Assembly (NCBI RefSeq): GCF_000786205.1
Contig: NZ_JROH01000006.1
Location: 31,108-95,107 of the forward strand
Length of the DNA: 64,000 bases
DNA from: Sphingomonas sp. 37zxx
GTDB taxonomy: Bacteria; Pseudomonadota; Alphaproteobacteria; Sphingomonadales; Sphingomonadaceae
Reading direction: 5' to 3'
Shown piece by piece: positions 33,501 through 41,358 of this stretch. Positions within the stretch are counted from its first letter, which is position 1. Each line of letters begins with the position of its first letter. Below the pieces are notes generated by a model. It was not told the origin of the DNA, did not search any database, and was given only the letters and a program-made list of their open reading frames with translations. Made by a program: the position numbers and the translations under genes.

Positions 33501-33557
33501 TACGGCACCCAGTATTGCTGCCGATGTCAGCAGCTTGTGGCGATAAATGGCTCGCAT
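30513..33557 (-). CDS. TonB-dependent outer-membrane receptor 2
   Basis: A 1014-residue receptor with a signal peptide (MRAIYRHKLLTSAAIL..., cleaved near AYA-ND), a TonB-box-like QESIVITGSRIRR, a plug with AQRTLVLVNGRRY and QTGGGSAVYGSDALAGVVN, and a barrel ending RDFFVSAQMRF. It is a paralogue of receptor 1 (both also share ITERGD after the plug). Parts of the barrel (about 30830-31400 and 32560-32690) are clearly more AT-rich than the rest, consistent with recombination of extracellular loops. It lies convergent to the TPR-oxygenase and closes the cluster. Substrate unknown. Confidence 0.93.
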   Translation of the reverse strand: MRAIYRHKLLTSAAILGAVAVQPAYANDVAENAPTVLAVAAPVTVQETDQVAEEQQESIVITGSRIRRADISSTSPLAIVSAEEFKLSGAVNVEQVINTLPQVIPGVNQFSNNPGGGVSELDLRGLGAQRTLVLVNGRRYMFHDTSQVVDLNTIPAFLLRDVQVQTGGGSAVYGSDALAGVVNFNLRTDLEGLEVGTQYSITERGDGSRFNVNMALGTQLPDNRGHVTIYGEYNKRGSIFQSARDFSRFALGDSAGNLIPQGSAGVPQGRFVASPTITVGAPGSIGGANASCGGTGQPPRNAGCFTIAEGTNYPGAGAFFGTPGTSTPYNAANNSYNFAPDNFLMVPQERWMIGGYGEYEVTKGVTAYAEFTYINNRVQNELAPTPITQNVDFQLSAIQGLVSANDFAQLSTIATNQQAAIAAAAACGVTAAGAPVCGNPFGAFTAGTGQFGALQPGSVRLQVNSRTNSINSRNVEDDRSAYRVLAGFKGEILNSLNYDAYYMYSRTRNASVQLGNVSRSAFTRLAANGTCNVFGERQLSDACVDQISILAQNGEISELEVANASVSGPLFNLPTSSAPVQFAAGVEWRRMGSRFIPDTALSSGDVVGFNAGQPTQGSYTSREAFGELVVPLVTDNFIHSLELDGSFRYSDYSLEAVGGVWAYSGGVKFAPIRDIMFCGQYQRAIRAPNVGELFGGQSVGFPQATDHCATAAAAAPGPLRDVCIATGVPASNVGQNFLQPNPQVQGAFGGNPNLTEETADTYTAGVVLQPRFIPGLTVQVDYYNITIDKAVSEAGGGVANILNLCYLTIQNANSALCGLISRDTQGVISGPPFVVQASEANLASLEVEGIDFQADFTTRVGFGLLGEESRLNFNFLATYTLRNNTTPLVDLPDDIIECAGKYGVTCLQPTPIWKWTGRVSFTDGPLLTSVRWRHVGATEADSPAYVVQNIDAYSQFDLTFAMQASDNLTLTAGINNLFDKQPPVLGAGAQQANTFPGVFDVLGRDFFVSAQMRF

Positions 33558-33800
33558 AATTCTCAGTCCCCTTTTTATCCCGAAACGATCGAGCGCTTCG
33601 GGCGCATATCGACGGCCCGTGTTCGGTTCCGCCCCATGACACTTCATAGGCATCAAGCTTTTTGATCGGCAATGCGCGCGGTGGCACCTTTGTCATTTTG
33701 GCAATGCCGGTGTAGCAGAATTATCACAATCGAATAATGCCGTCCGAGCCGCTAGCGAAGCGGCGAAACCGGTGGGTATTATTGGGTTCGGAGAGAGACG
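33558..33800. promoter_or_regulatory. 243-base gap between receptor 2 and the next gene
   Basis: A divergent, AT-richer gap that must hold the receptor 2 promoter and that of the small secreted protein. CACTTTTTG-like and TTATCACAAT stretches are present, but I cannot assign boxes with confidence. Confidence 0.3.
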
Positions 33801-34334
33801 ATGGGTTTAGGGATCTGGCCGGCGCTGGCGATACTGATGCTGCCGCCGCAACCGCAGCAGGTTGCCGACACCGACGCCCGTGCGCTGCGCAGCCTTACCC
33901 AATGCCGCACCATTACCGACCCCAACGCACGATTGGCTTGCTTCGATCGCGAGTCCGCGGCGCTGGAGACGGCGGTGTCCACCGGCGATGTCATTGCGCT
34001 CGATCGAGAGGAAGTACGCACCGCGCGGCGATCGCTGTTCGGTTTCGCGGCACCGATTACGCGCGTTTTTTCCGGGCGGGAGAAGCCCGAAGCGGAAACC
34101 GACCGCGAAGATGTCGATCGGCTGGAGAGCACGATCAAAAGCGCGCGCCAACTAGCGCGCGGACGCTGGCGGATCGAACTCGAGGATGGCGCAGTGTGGG
34201 TCCAGAATGATGACCGCAAGCTCGCAATCTACCCCAAGACCGGTCAGACAATCGCGATCCGCAAGGCCGCGCTCGGCTCATATCTGGCCAATATCCAGGG
34301 CCAAACCGCGATTCGGGTACAGCGCCAGCAATAG
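33801..34334 (+). CDS. Secreted protein of unknown function
   Basis: A 177-residue protein with a hydrophobic N-terminus (MGLGIWPALAILMLPP) that looks like a signal peptide. The conserved-looking part is LTQCRTITDPNARLACFDRESAAL, a Cys-x-x-x-x-Asp...Cys-Phe-Asp pattern seen in several short alphaproteobacterial periplasmic proteins and reminiscent of the VasI start. The C-terminal half (WRIELEDGAVWVQNDD, GQTIAIRKAALGSYLANI) looks like a small beta domain. I do not recognise a named family with certainty. It is convergent with the M23 peptidase gene, four bases apart. Confidence 0.6.
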   Translation: MGLGIWPALAILMLPPQPQQVADTDARALRSLTQCRTITDPNARLACFDRESAALETAVSTGDVIALDREEVRTARRSLFGFAAPITRVFSGREKPEAETDREDVDRLESTIKSARQLARGRWRIELEDGAVWVQNDDRKLAIYPKTGQTIAIRKAALGSYLANIQGQTAIRVQRQQ

Positions 34335-34338
34335 CCCC

Positions 34339-35166
34339 CTACCCCGGCATCGGCCCAGCCACCAGCAGCGGATCGATTCGGGCGTCGTGCCATTTCATGC
34401 TCCAGTGGAGATGCGGGCCGGTGGCGCGGCCGGTGGCGCCGATCGCGCCGATTGGCTGGCCGCGCTTCACCGTTGCGCCCTCGCGCACGTCGATGCGCGA
34501 CAAATGGAGGAACGCGCTGTTCAAGCCCATGCCGTGATCGAGCATCAGCAGATTGCCTTCCAGCGTAAAGGGCGAGGTCGCCGCGAGGATCACTACGCCA
34601 TCGGCGGGGGCGGCGATCATGGTGCCGGCTGGGCGCGCGACGTCCACCCCTGAATGATAGGCGCCCGGCTCGCCGCGATAGATTCGCTGCGCGCCGAACA
34701 GGCCCGAAATGCGCCCGGTGATCGGCCACACGAACGATTGCGACCACCCTTGCGCGCCGGTGACCTTGGCGCGGGCGGCGGCGATCCGCGCGAGTTCGGG
34801 CCGCCGTAGCTGCAAGAACGCCTCGGTCGGCTGCGATTGGCGCGCGAGCGTGTTCAGCCGCTCGATCCGCCAGGCGCGCGGGCGGATCGTGAGCGTTTGG
34901 CGCAAGGTTTCGCCGTCGATGCGAGTGGCGGCGAGGACCGCGCTGGCGGCCTGATCGCGATCGAAGGCGATGAGGAAGCGACCGTCGCGCGCCACTTCGA
35001 CCGGCTCACCATTCAGCGTCAGCGCGGTGGTGCCGGCAGGCGCGGTGCCGATGACTCGGCCACCCTGGATCAGATCGCCCGACAGGATGAAAGGGGCAGG
35101 CTGTGCGCCGGCGCTGACCGGCGCGAGGACGCAGGCGATAGCGGCAATCGCCGCGCGGCGGTTCAT
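34339..35166 (-). CDS. M23-family metallopeptidase (LytM domain)
   Basis: A 275-residue secreted protein. A signal peptide (MNRRAAIAAIACVLAPVSAGA) precedes a ~120-residue N-terminal domain and a C-terminal M23 domain. Zinc ligands are visible in YHSGVDVARPAG (His, Asp) and GPHLHWSMKW (HxH). Such enzymes cut peptidoglycan cross-links or act as activators of amidases. The start overlaps the DUF2093 stop by four bases (ATGA), placing it at the end of the xseA-DUF2093-M23 operon. Confidence 0.9.
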   Translation of the reverse strand: MNRRAAIAAIACVLAPVSAGAQPAPFILSGDLIQGGRVIGTAPAGTTALTLNGEPVEVARDGRFLIAFDRDQAASAVLAATRIDGETLRQTLTIRPRAWRIERLNTLARQSQPTEAFLQLRRPELARIAAARAKVTGAQGWSQSFVWPITGRISGLFGAQRIYRGEPGAYHSGVDVARPAGTMIAAPADGVVILAATSPFTLEGNLLMLDHGMGLNSAFLHLSRIDVREGATVKRGQPIGAIGATGRATGPHLHWSMKWHDARIDPLLVAGPMPG

Positions 35167-35363
35167 ACGGCGGTCATTGCCCGGGTCGCGATTTCGGCGC
35201 TGGCATAGGCTTCCTGCCGCGCGACGCTCCAATAGCGCAGCGTCTCGAGCGAAACCGCCTCGCCGGTCACTGCGCACACGACATGATCGCCATTGGCGAG
35301 CACGCGAAAACCATTGGCCATGTAATGCAGCTTCGCCGGGCGGGGTGCTTGGGTCATCAACAC
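35163..35363 (-). CDS. DUF2093 protein
   Basis: A 66-residue protein (LHYMANGFRVLANGDHVVCAVTG, then LRYWSVARQEAYASAEIATRAM) matching the small DUF2093 family of alphaproteobacteria, of unknown function. Start GTG at 35363 has AGGA upstream; ATG at 35357 is an alternative. It sits 28 bases after xseA and is translationally coupled to the M23 peptidase. Confidence 0.85.
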   Translation of the reverse strand: MLMTQAPRPAKLHYMANGFRVLANGDHVVCAVTGEAVSLETLRYWSVARQEAYASAEIATRAMTAV

Positions 35364-35391
35364 GAGAATAGTTCCTTACACGGTGCGCCGG

Positions 35392-36780
35392 TTACAACAG
35401 GCTGGGCTGTTCGGGCGTCGGCGCAGCATATGCCTTGGTGGCCGTGCGCTCAACCCGTGCGTCGATGGCACCGTCGCGGAAATGGAGGATCAGCGCACCC
35501 GCCGCGCGCGCGGCGGCGGTATCGGCGACGACCTTGCCCGCCCCGCGCGCCTCGACCCTGGCATAACCGCGTTCGAGCGGCGCGTCGGGGTTCACCGACA
35601 GATGCAGCCGCTCCATCGCCGCCAGCGCCGCGCGCGCGCCTGCCAGCCTTTGGTCGAGCATCGCCGGGCGCAGCACCGCGCCCGCACGGTCAAGTTGCCG
35701 CCGCCCGGCATCGAGCCGGCGTTCGAGCCCGCGCGAGAGGCGCGCGGCCAGATCGTCGGTCTTTTGCCGCTGCGGCCCCAGCAGCGCATCCCGCCTGGGC
35801 AGCACGCGCACCAGCGAATCGAGCCGCTCGCGCCCGCGCTCCTGATAGCGGCGGACGCAGCGTTCGGTGCGAAGGCCGAGCATCGCGATGGTGTCAGCGA
35901 GTTCGGCACGGACCGGCACCGCGATTTCGGCGGCGGCGGTTGGCGTCGGCGCGCGCAGATCGGCGGCGTGGTCGCACAGCGAGGTATCGGTTTCATGCCC
36001 CACCGCCGAGATGATCGGGATCGAGCACCCCGCCACCGCGCGAACCACGACTTCCTCGTTGAACGCCCATAAATCCTCGATCGAGCCACCGCCGCGCGCG
36101 ACGATCACCAGATCGGGGCGGCGCACCGGGCCATCGCCGGGCATCGCGTCGAAGCCGCGCACCGCAGCGGCGATCTCTTCGGCCGCGCCCTGCCCCTGCA
36201 CCTTGACCGGCCAGACGATGACATGGCTTGGGCAGCGCTCGCCCAGCCGGTGGAGGATGTCGCGGATCACCGCGCCGGTGGGCGAGGTGACGACGCCGAT
36301 CGTGCGCGGCATGAAGGGCAAGGGCCGCCGCGCCTTCGACTTGGCGAACAGCCCCTCGGCCTCGAACCGCGCCTTGTTGCGTTCGAGCAGCGCCATCAGC
36401 GCGCCCTCGCCCGCCAATTCCATCCGCTCGATGACGATCTGATATTTCGATCGGCCGGGATAGGTGGTGAGCTTGCCGGTGGCGATCACTTCGATCCCGT
36501 CGGCGGCGGCAAAGGGCAAGGCGGCAGCGGCCCCCTTCCACATCACACCGTCGATCACCGCCTTGTCATCCTTCAGGCACAGATAGACATGGCCCGACGT
36601 TGCGCGCTTATACCCTGAAATCTCGCCCTTCAGCCGGACATGGCTGAATTCACCCTCGACCATGCGCTTGAGCTTCATCGACAGGTCGCCGACGCTGAGC
36701 GGTGCTGCGTTGTCCCCCGCGCGGCTCTCGGCTACCAGCCCCAGTTCATCGTTATTGGGCATGAAGAAGGGATCGGCCAT
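35392..36780 (-). CDS. xseA: Exodeoxyribonuclease VII large subunit
   Basis: A 462-residue nuclease subunit. The N-terminal OB-fold (LSVGDLSMKLKRMVEGEFSHVRLKGEISGYKRATSGHVY) is followed by the catalytic core with TSPTGAVIRDILHRL, DLVIVARGGGSIEDLWAFNEE and SAVGHETDTSLCDHAADLRAPTPTAAAE. With XseB it degrades single-stranded DNA in repair; xseB is not in the window. Start ATG at 36780 has an AGGA site read through purD codons. Its start codon overlaps that of purD on the other strand by two bases. Confidence 0.95.
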   Translation of the reverse strand: MADPFFMPNNDELGLVAESRAGDNAAPLSVGDLSMKLKRMVEGEFSHVRLKGEISGYKRATSGHVYLCLKDDKAVIDGVMWKGAAAALPFAAADGIEVIATGKLTTYPGRSKYQIVIERMELAGEGALMALLERNKARFEAEGLFAKSKARRPLPFMPRTIGVVTSPTGAVIRDILHRLGERCPSHVIVWPVKVQGQGAAEEIAAAVRGFDAMPGDGPVRRPDLVIVARGGGSIEDLWAFNEEVVVRAVAGCSIPIISAVGHETDTSLCDHAADLRAPTPTAAAEIAVPVRAELADTIAMLGLRTERCVRRYQERGRERLDSLVRVLPRRDALLGPQRQKTDDLAARLSRGLERRLDAGRRQLDRAGAVLRPAMLDQRLAGARAALAAMERLHLSVNPDAPLERGYARVEARGAGKVVADTAAARAAGALILHFRDGAIDARVERTATKAYAAPTPEQPSLL

Positions 36781-38044
36781 GAACGTCCTGCTATTGGGAT
36801 CGGGAGGGCGTGAACATGCGCTCGCATGGCGGCTGGCGCAATCGCCGCGCCTGGGGAAACTGTTCGCGGCCCCCGGCAATCCGGGCATTGCGGCGCATGC
36901 CGAATGCGTCGATCTGGTGCCGACCGATCAGCGCGGGGTGATTGATTTCTGCCTGCGTAACTCGATCGGACTGGTGGTGATCGGCCCCGAAGCGCCGCTG
37001 GTAGCGGGGCTTGCCGACAATCTGCGGACGATGGGGATCGCCGCCTTCGGCCCCGGCAGCGACGCCGCTCGGCTCGAAGGGTCGAAGGGCTTCACCAAGG
37101 ATTTGTGCTCGCGCGAAAATATCCCGACCGCAGGCTATGCGCGGGTCACCTCGCTCGACGGCGCGCGCGCCGCGCTTGCCGATTTCGGCTGGCCGGTGGT
37201 GCTGAAGGCCGATGGGCTGGCGGCGGGCAAGGGCGTGACGATCGCAATGAATCCTGATGAGGCCGAGGCGGCGCTGACGGCGCTGTTCGACCATCCCGGG
37301 GCCGAGGCGGTGATCGAGGAGTTTCTTACCGGCGAGGAAGCCAGCCTGTTCGTGTTGACCGACGGCACCACGCTGATGCCGTTCGGATCGGCACAGGATC
37401 ACAAGCGCGTCGGCGATGGCGATACCGGGCCGAACACCGGCGGCATGGGGGCCTATTCACCAGCACCAGTGCTGACTCCGGCGCTGGAGCAAGCCGCGAT
37501 CGACCGGATCGTGCGGCCGACGGTCGAGGCGCTGGCGCGGGCGGGCACGCCCTATTCAGGCGTGCTCTATGCCGGGCTGATGCTCACCAATACCGGCCCC
37601 AAGCTGATCGAATATAATTGCCGCTTCGGCGATCCCGAATGCCAGGTGCTGATGCTGCGATTCGAGGATGATCTGCTCGAATTGCTGCTGGCGACGGCGC
37701 AGGGGCGGCTGGCCGATCTGCCGCCGCCGCGCTTCGCCGATGCGACCGCGCTGACGGTGGTGATGGCGGCAAACGGCTATCCGGGCACGCCCGAACTGGG
37801 CGGCGCGATCGAGGGTATCGCGGCGGCCGAGGCAACCGGCGCGCGCGTGTTTCAGGCAGGCACGCGGGCCGAAGGCGACACGCTGGTCGCGGCGGGCGGG
37901 CGCGTGCTGGCGGTCACCGCCAGCGGCGCGACGGTGACGCAGGCGCAGGCGGCGGCGTATCGCGCGGTCGATGCGATCGCCTTCCCCAGCGGCTTTGCCC
38001 GCCGCGACATCGGCTGGCGCGAGGTGGAACGCGAAGCCGATTGA
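36779..38044 (+). CDS. purD: Phosphoribosylamine-glycine ligase
   Basis: A 421-residue ATP-grasp enzyme of purine synthesis, joining phosphoribosylamine and glycine. It starts [26 protein letters not shown]-grasp motifs [53 protein letters not shown] and [12 protein letters not shown] are present. The start has an AAGGGA site inside the first codons of xseA. Length matches the family. The next gene follows on the same strand after 62 bases. Confidence 0.96.
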   Translation: MNVLLLGSGGREHALAWRLAQSPRLGKLFAAPGNPGIAAHAECVDLVPTDQRGVIDFCLRNSIGLVVIGPEAPLVAGLADNLRTMGIAAFGPGSDAARLEGSKGFTKDLCSRENIPTAGYARVTSLDGARAALADFGWPVVLKADGLAAGKGVTIAMNPDEAEAALTALFDHPGAEAVIEEFLTGEEASLFVLTDGTTLMPFGSAQDHKRVGDGDTGPNTGGMGAYSPAPVLTPALEQAAIDRIVRPTVEALARAGTPYSGVLYAGLMLTNTGPKLIEYNCRFGDPECQVLMLRFEDDLLELLLATAQGRLADLPPPRFADATALTVVMAANGYPGTPELGGAIEGIAAAEATGARVFQAGTRAEGDTLVAAGGRVLAVTASGATVTQAQAAAYRAVDAIAFPSGFARRDIGWREVEREAD

Positions 38045-38106
38045 CACGTCTTTCCCGCGTTCGGGAAACCCTTGGACGCCACGAAGAAGAACTGCGAAAA
38101 CAGCCC

Positions 38107-38751
38107 ATGGCCAGTACCACCGCTTCCGTCGACGCCGCCACCGCAACGCCCGCCGGCGCTGCCCAGGCATTCATGCCGCTTACCATCACCCATCTGGTGC
38201 TGATCGCGCTGGCGATCGCCTCGACGATCGCGATGCTCTGGTGGGGCCGTCGCCTGAAACGGCAACGCGAGGACAATAGCGAAACGATCGACGAGCGCGC
38301 GGACAGCCAGCCTTTGGTTACGCCAGCGCCGCCGCCTGCTCCGCCCGCCTCCGTGGTGCCACGCCAACCCGTTGCACCGCCCACCGCGCCGCCGCCCACC
38401 GCGCCACCGCAACCTGTCGCCACGCCCCCGCCGGTGACAGCCGCTGCAACACCCGAATTGCCACCAGTGAAACCGGCACCGGCTGCGGTGCCCGCACTAG
38501 CGATCGACATGGCCGATCTGACGACGCTCAAAGGGTTGGGGCCGAAGGTTGCCGGACAGCTCAAGGCGCTTGGTGTCGTCACCATCGCCGATCTGGCCGA
38601 CCTGTCACCCGACCGCGCGCAGAGCATCGACGCGCAACTGGGCGCGTTCACCGGCCGCATGGCGCGCGACCGCTGGATCGAACAGGCGCAATTGCTGAGC
38701 GCCGGCGACCGCGCAGGCTATGAGGCGAAGTTCGGCAAATTGGGAGGCTGA
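38107..38751 (+). CDS. Membrane-anchored protein with a C-terminal helix-hairpin-helix domain
   Basis: A 214-residue protein. One membrane segment (residues ~24-45, LTITHLVLIALAIASTIAML) is followed by a charged stretch, a long proline/alanine linker (residues ~70-135) and a C-terminal helix-hairpin-helix of the TLKGLGPKVAGQLKALGV type (residues ~140-205). Similar HhH modules occur in nucleic-acid-binding proteins and in fusions to respiratory subunits. A TTG-initiated longer form overlapping the purD stop is possible. It is probably cotranscribed with purD. The role is unknown. Confidence 0.75.
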   Translation: MASTTASVDAATATPAGAAQAFMPLTITHLVLIALAIASTIAMLWWGRRLKRQREDNSETIDERADSQPLVTPAPPPAPPASVVPRQPVAPPTAPPPTAPPQPVATPPPVTAAATPELPPVKPAPAAVPALAIDMADLTTLKGLGPKVAGQLKALGVVTIADLADLSPDRAQSIDAQLGAFTGRMARDRWIEQAQLLSAGDRAGYEAKFGKLGG

Positions 38752-38829
38752 TTGCCAGGAAGCTGAACGGTGGTGAAGGAACCGCCCTCCCCCCCCGTTC
38801 GTGCTGACTTGATACCGGCGCATTTGGGT

Positions 38830-38902
38830 CGTCATTCCCGCGAAGGCGGGAATACATAACCACTGTACTTGCCTATGGATTCCCGCCTTCGCGGGAATGA
38901 CG
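38830..38902. repeat. REP-like inverted palindrome pair
   Basis: CGTCATTCCCGCGAAGGCGG at the left and its reverse (CCGCCTTCGCGGGAATGACG) at the right enclose ~30 bases. It is the same family as at 10055-10148 and 52659-52731, here nearly perfect. Confidence 0.8.
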
Positions 38903-38924
38903 AAGCGAAGGTCGATGGATCAAC

Positions 38925-39093
38925 CTAGTGGTCCGATTCTGACATTTGCTACCCCCTTCGGCTCAGTAAGGAGCAAATGTCAGAATCTCCAGAACCACTA
39001 GCAATTATGTGATTCTAGTGGATTTTATGATTTTGACATTCGCAGCGAGAGCGTGCCGCAGGCGGGATGCGAATGTCAAAATCAATCCACTAG
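38925..39093. repeat. Two tandem hairpin elements with CTAGTGG/CCACTAG ends
   Basis: Element 1 (38925-39001) has arms CTAGTGG...TTCTGACATTTGCT and AGCAAATGTCAGAA...CCACTAG. Element 2 (39015-39093) has arms CTAGTGGATT...TTTTGACATTCGCA and TGCGAATGTCAAAA...CCACTAG. Both are ~78 bases, share the terminal heptamer and the TGACATT core, but differ elsewhere. They resemble small non-autonomous repeat units rather than a simple terminator. Confidence 0.75.
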
Positions 39094-39156
39094 AGTTATC
39101 CCGCTCTAAATATCCACCCGCGCAGCACGAACGGGGAAAAAGGCACCCGCAGGTGC

Positions 39157-40455
39157 CTACCCCTGTTCCTCGACCAGCAATTTGTCGATCTTGCGCCCGT
39201 CCATATCGACGATCTCGAAGCGCCAGCCCTGTTCGACGAAGCTCTCGCCCTCATGCGGCAGACGTTTCAGCACCGACAAGGCCAGGCCGGCGACGGTGGC
39301 GTAATCGCGGTCTTCGGGCAGGTCGATGCCAATCCGGTCGGCCAGCGAATCGGCTGCCATCTGCCCCGACACCAGCAGCGAACCGTCATCGCGCACGACG
39401 ACGCGATCCTCCTCGTCAAAATCCGAATCATGATCACCGGCGATTGCCGCCAGCAGATTGGCGGCAGTGACGATACCTTCGAAATGGCCATATTCGTCAT
39501 GGACGAAGCCCATCGCCACCTCGGCCCGGCGAAGCGCACCCATCGCATCCATCGCATCGACCTGATCGGGCAGCACCGGCGCAGGGCGCACCAGCGCGCG
39601 CAGGTCGAGCGTCACCCCCTCGATCAATGCGGTCACGACGTCGCGGGCCTGCACCACGCCGATCACCGCATCAACCGATCCCTCGCCCACCGGGAGCCGG
39701 GTGTGCGGCGTGGTCCGCAGCCGTTCCAGAATCGCTTCGGTCGACAGCGTCGCGTCGATCCAGTCGACCTCGGTGCGCGGGGTCATGATCTCGCGCACCG
39801 GACGGTCCGCCAGCCGCACCACGCCCGAGATGATCGAGCGTTCATGCTCCTCGATCACCCCCGATTTGGTCGCTTCGGACACGATCAGGTGAAGCTCCTC
39901 GGCCGTGACCCGGTTTTCCGATTCGCGGCTGAGCCCCAGAAGCTTGAACACCAGCCCAGTGGTCGAATCGAGCAACCATACCAATGGCGCCGTGGCCGCC
40001 GAAATCCAGCCCATCGGCCCCGCGATCCACGACGCAATAGCCTCGGGTGCGCGCAATGCGAATTGCTTGGGCACCAGCTCGCCGACGATCAGCGACAAAT
40101 AAGTGGTCACCGCAATCACCGAGGCGAAACCGATCGTCTGGGCCAGGTCGGCCTCGACCCCTAACAGCGCGATCCGCGCGCCGACCGGCCCACCAAGGCT
40201 CGCCCCCGAATAGGCACCGGCAAGGATGCCGATCAGCGTGATGCCGATCTGCACCGTCGACAGAAACTTGCCCGGACTGTCCGACAGCGCCAGCGCCGAT
40301 CGCGCGCCGCGCACCCCGGCGCGCGCCATCGCCTCCAGCCGCGCCGGGCGCGCCGACACCAACGCCAGCTCGGACATCGCGAACACGCCGTTGAGCACGA
40401 TCAGCGCAAGGATGATCGCGCAGTCGATCCAGGGAAAGGAGGGGAGTTGGTCCAT
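39157..40455 (-). CDS. CNNM/CBS-domain membrane protein (CorC/HlyC family)
   Basis: A 432-residue protein with an N-terminal CNNM (DUF21) membrane domain of about four segments (residues ~8-185), a CBS pair (residues ~205-335, containing IMTPRTEVDWIDA and GVVQARDVV), and a C-terminal CorC_HlyC domain (residues ~345-430, RVVVRDDGSLLVSGQMAADSL). Known members take part in magnesium or cobalt homeostasis; the hemolysin label is historical. Start MDQLPSFPWIDC at 40455 is preferred because the membrane domain begins there. It is divergent from the OmpA lipoprotein gene. Confidence 0.9.
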   Translation of the reverse strand: MDQLPSFPWIDCAIILALIVLNGVFAMSELALVSARPARLEAMARAGVRGARSALALSDSPGKFLSTVQIGITLIGILAGAYSGASLGGPVGARIALLGVEADLAQTIGFASVIAVTTYLSLIVGELVPKQFALRAPEAIASWIAGPMGWISAATAPLVWLLDSTTGLVFKLLGLSRESENRVTAEELHLIVSEATKSGVIEEHERSIISGVVRLADRPVREIMTPRTEVDWIDATLSTEAILERLRTTPHTRLPVGEGSVDAVIGVVQARDVVTALIEGVTLDLRALVRPAPVLPDQVDAMDAMGALRRAEVAMGFVHDEYGHFEGIVTAANLLAAIAGDHDSDFDEEDRVVVRDDGSLLVSGQMAADSLADRIGIDLPEDRDYATVAGLALSVLKRLPHEGESFVEQGWRFEIVDMDGRKIDKLLVEEQG

Positions 40456-40541
40456 CAGGGTTAAACGATTCCTACGCGCAATCACCGACCGCGTTCAAGC
40501 CTTTGGTTGCGGCCCGTACAGCTTCCAGTCAGTGCGGATGC

Positions 40542-40566
40542 GGAACAAGTCGCGCTTCGAGTGGTT
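40542..40566 (+). promoter_or_regulatory. Possible EcfG-type general-stress promoter
   Basis: GGAAC at 40542-40546 and GGTT at 40563-40566 are separated by 16 bases, close to the alphaproteobacterial EcfG consensus GGAAC-N16/17-CGTT with one mismatch. It lies ~40 bases before the OmpA-family lipoprotein start. This is suggestive only. Confidence 0.35.
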
Positions 40567-40605
40567 CCGCGCTCGAAACATACCAGCACCGTCAGGGGAA
40601 ATACC

Positions 40606-41283
40606 ATGCGTATCGCGTCCAAATTCATGCTTACCGCCGCCATCGCTTCGCTCGGCATCACCAGCGCCTGCGTCACCGATCCGGTGACCGGCGAGCGTAG
40701 CATCTCCAAGGCGGCGATCGGCGGCATTGGCGGCGTGGTCGGCGGCTATCTGCTCGGCGATCTGGTCGGCGGTCGCCGTGACCGTACCGAAAAGATCCTG
40801 GGCGCGGGCATTGGCGGCCTCGCCGGCGCTGGCATCGGTGCGTATATGGATCGCCAGGAGCGCGATCTGCGCGCCAGCACCGCCGGCACCGACATCGACG
40901 TCATCCGCCAGGGCGATGACCTGATCCTGCAAATGCCGTCGGGCATCACCTTTGCCTATGACAGCGCCAACATCCAGCCGCAGTATCGCGGCACGCTCGA
41001 TCGCGTCGCCGATGTGCTGTCGCGGTATGAGCAGACCTATGTCGATGTCTATGGCCACACCGATTCGACCGGGTCGGACAGCTATAACCAGGGCCTGTCG
41101 GAGCGGCGCGCGGCATCGGTTTCGAGCTATCTCGCCGGTCGCGGCGTGGCACAGGCGCGGATGGCAAGCCGCGGCTATGGCGAAAGCCAGCCGATCGCAT
41201 CGAACGCCACCGAAGAAGGCCGCGCCGAAAACCGCCGCGTCGAGATCAAGCTGGTACCGATCACGACCAACGACGCCCGCTAA
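40606..41283 (+). CDS. OmpA-family outer-membrane lipoprotein
   Basis: A 225-residue lipoprotein. The signal peptide ends in a lipobox ITSAC with Cys22. A glycine-zipper-like hydrophobic stretch (residues ~34-77, GGIGGVVGGYLLG, GAGIGGLAGAGIGAYM) precedes an OmpA-like peptidoglycan-binding domain (residues ~105-215) with FAYDSANIQPQY, DVYGHTDSTGSDSYNQGLSERRA and GRAENRRVEI. It would anchor the outer membrane to peptidoglycan. A GGGGA site precedes the ATG. An EcfG-like promoter is possible. Confidence 0.92.
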   Translation: MRIASKFMLTAAIASLGITSACVTDPVTGERSISKAAIGGIGGVVGGYLLGDLVGGRRDRTEKILGAGIGGLAGAGIGAYMDRQERDLRASTAGTDIDVIRQGDDLILQMPSGITFAYDSANIQPQYRGTLDRVADVLSRYEQTYVDVYGHTDSTGSDSYNQGLSERRAASVSSYLAGRGVAQARMASRGYGESQPIASNATEEGRAENRRVEIKLVPITTNDAR

Positions 41284-41300
41284 GCTATACTACGCTCTCT

Positions 41301-41329
41301 CGTCATGCCGGGCACCCCCCGGCATGACG
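41301..41329. terminator. Hairpin between convergent genes
   Basis: A perfect 12 bp stem, CGTCATGCCGGG/CCCGGCATGACG, separates the OmpA lipoprotein gene and tadA, which converge here. It lacks a T-run; it could stop or stabilise either transcript. Confidence 0.5.
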
Positions 41330-41358
41330 AAGGGTAGTACAACCCCCGCGAGCGCCCC

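Larger units (their letters stand above)
38752..39156. other. Gene-free region rich in palindromes
   Basis: This 405-base gap between convergent genes holds a REP-like palindrome pair (38830-38902) and two tandem CTAGTGG-ended hairpins (38925-39093). No open reading frame in it looks protein-like. Confidence 0.7.
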
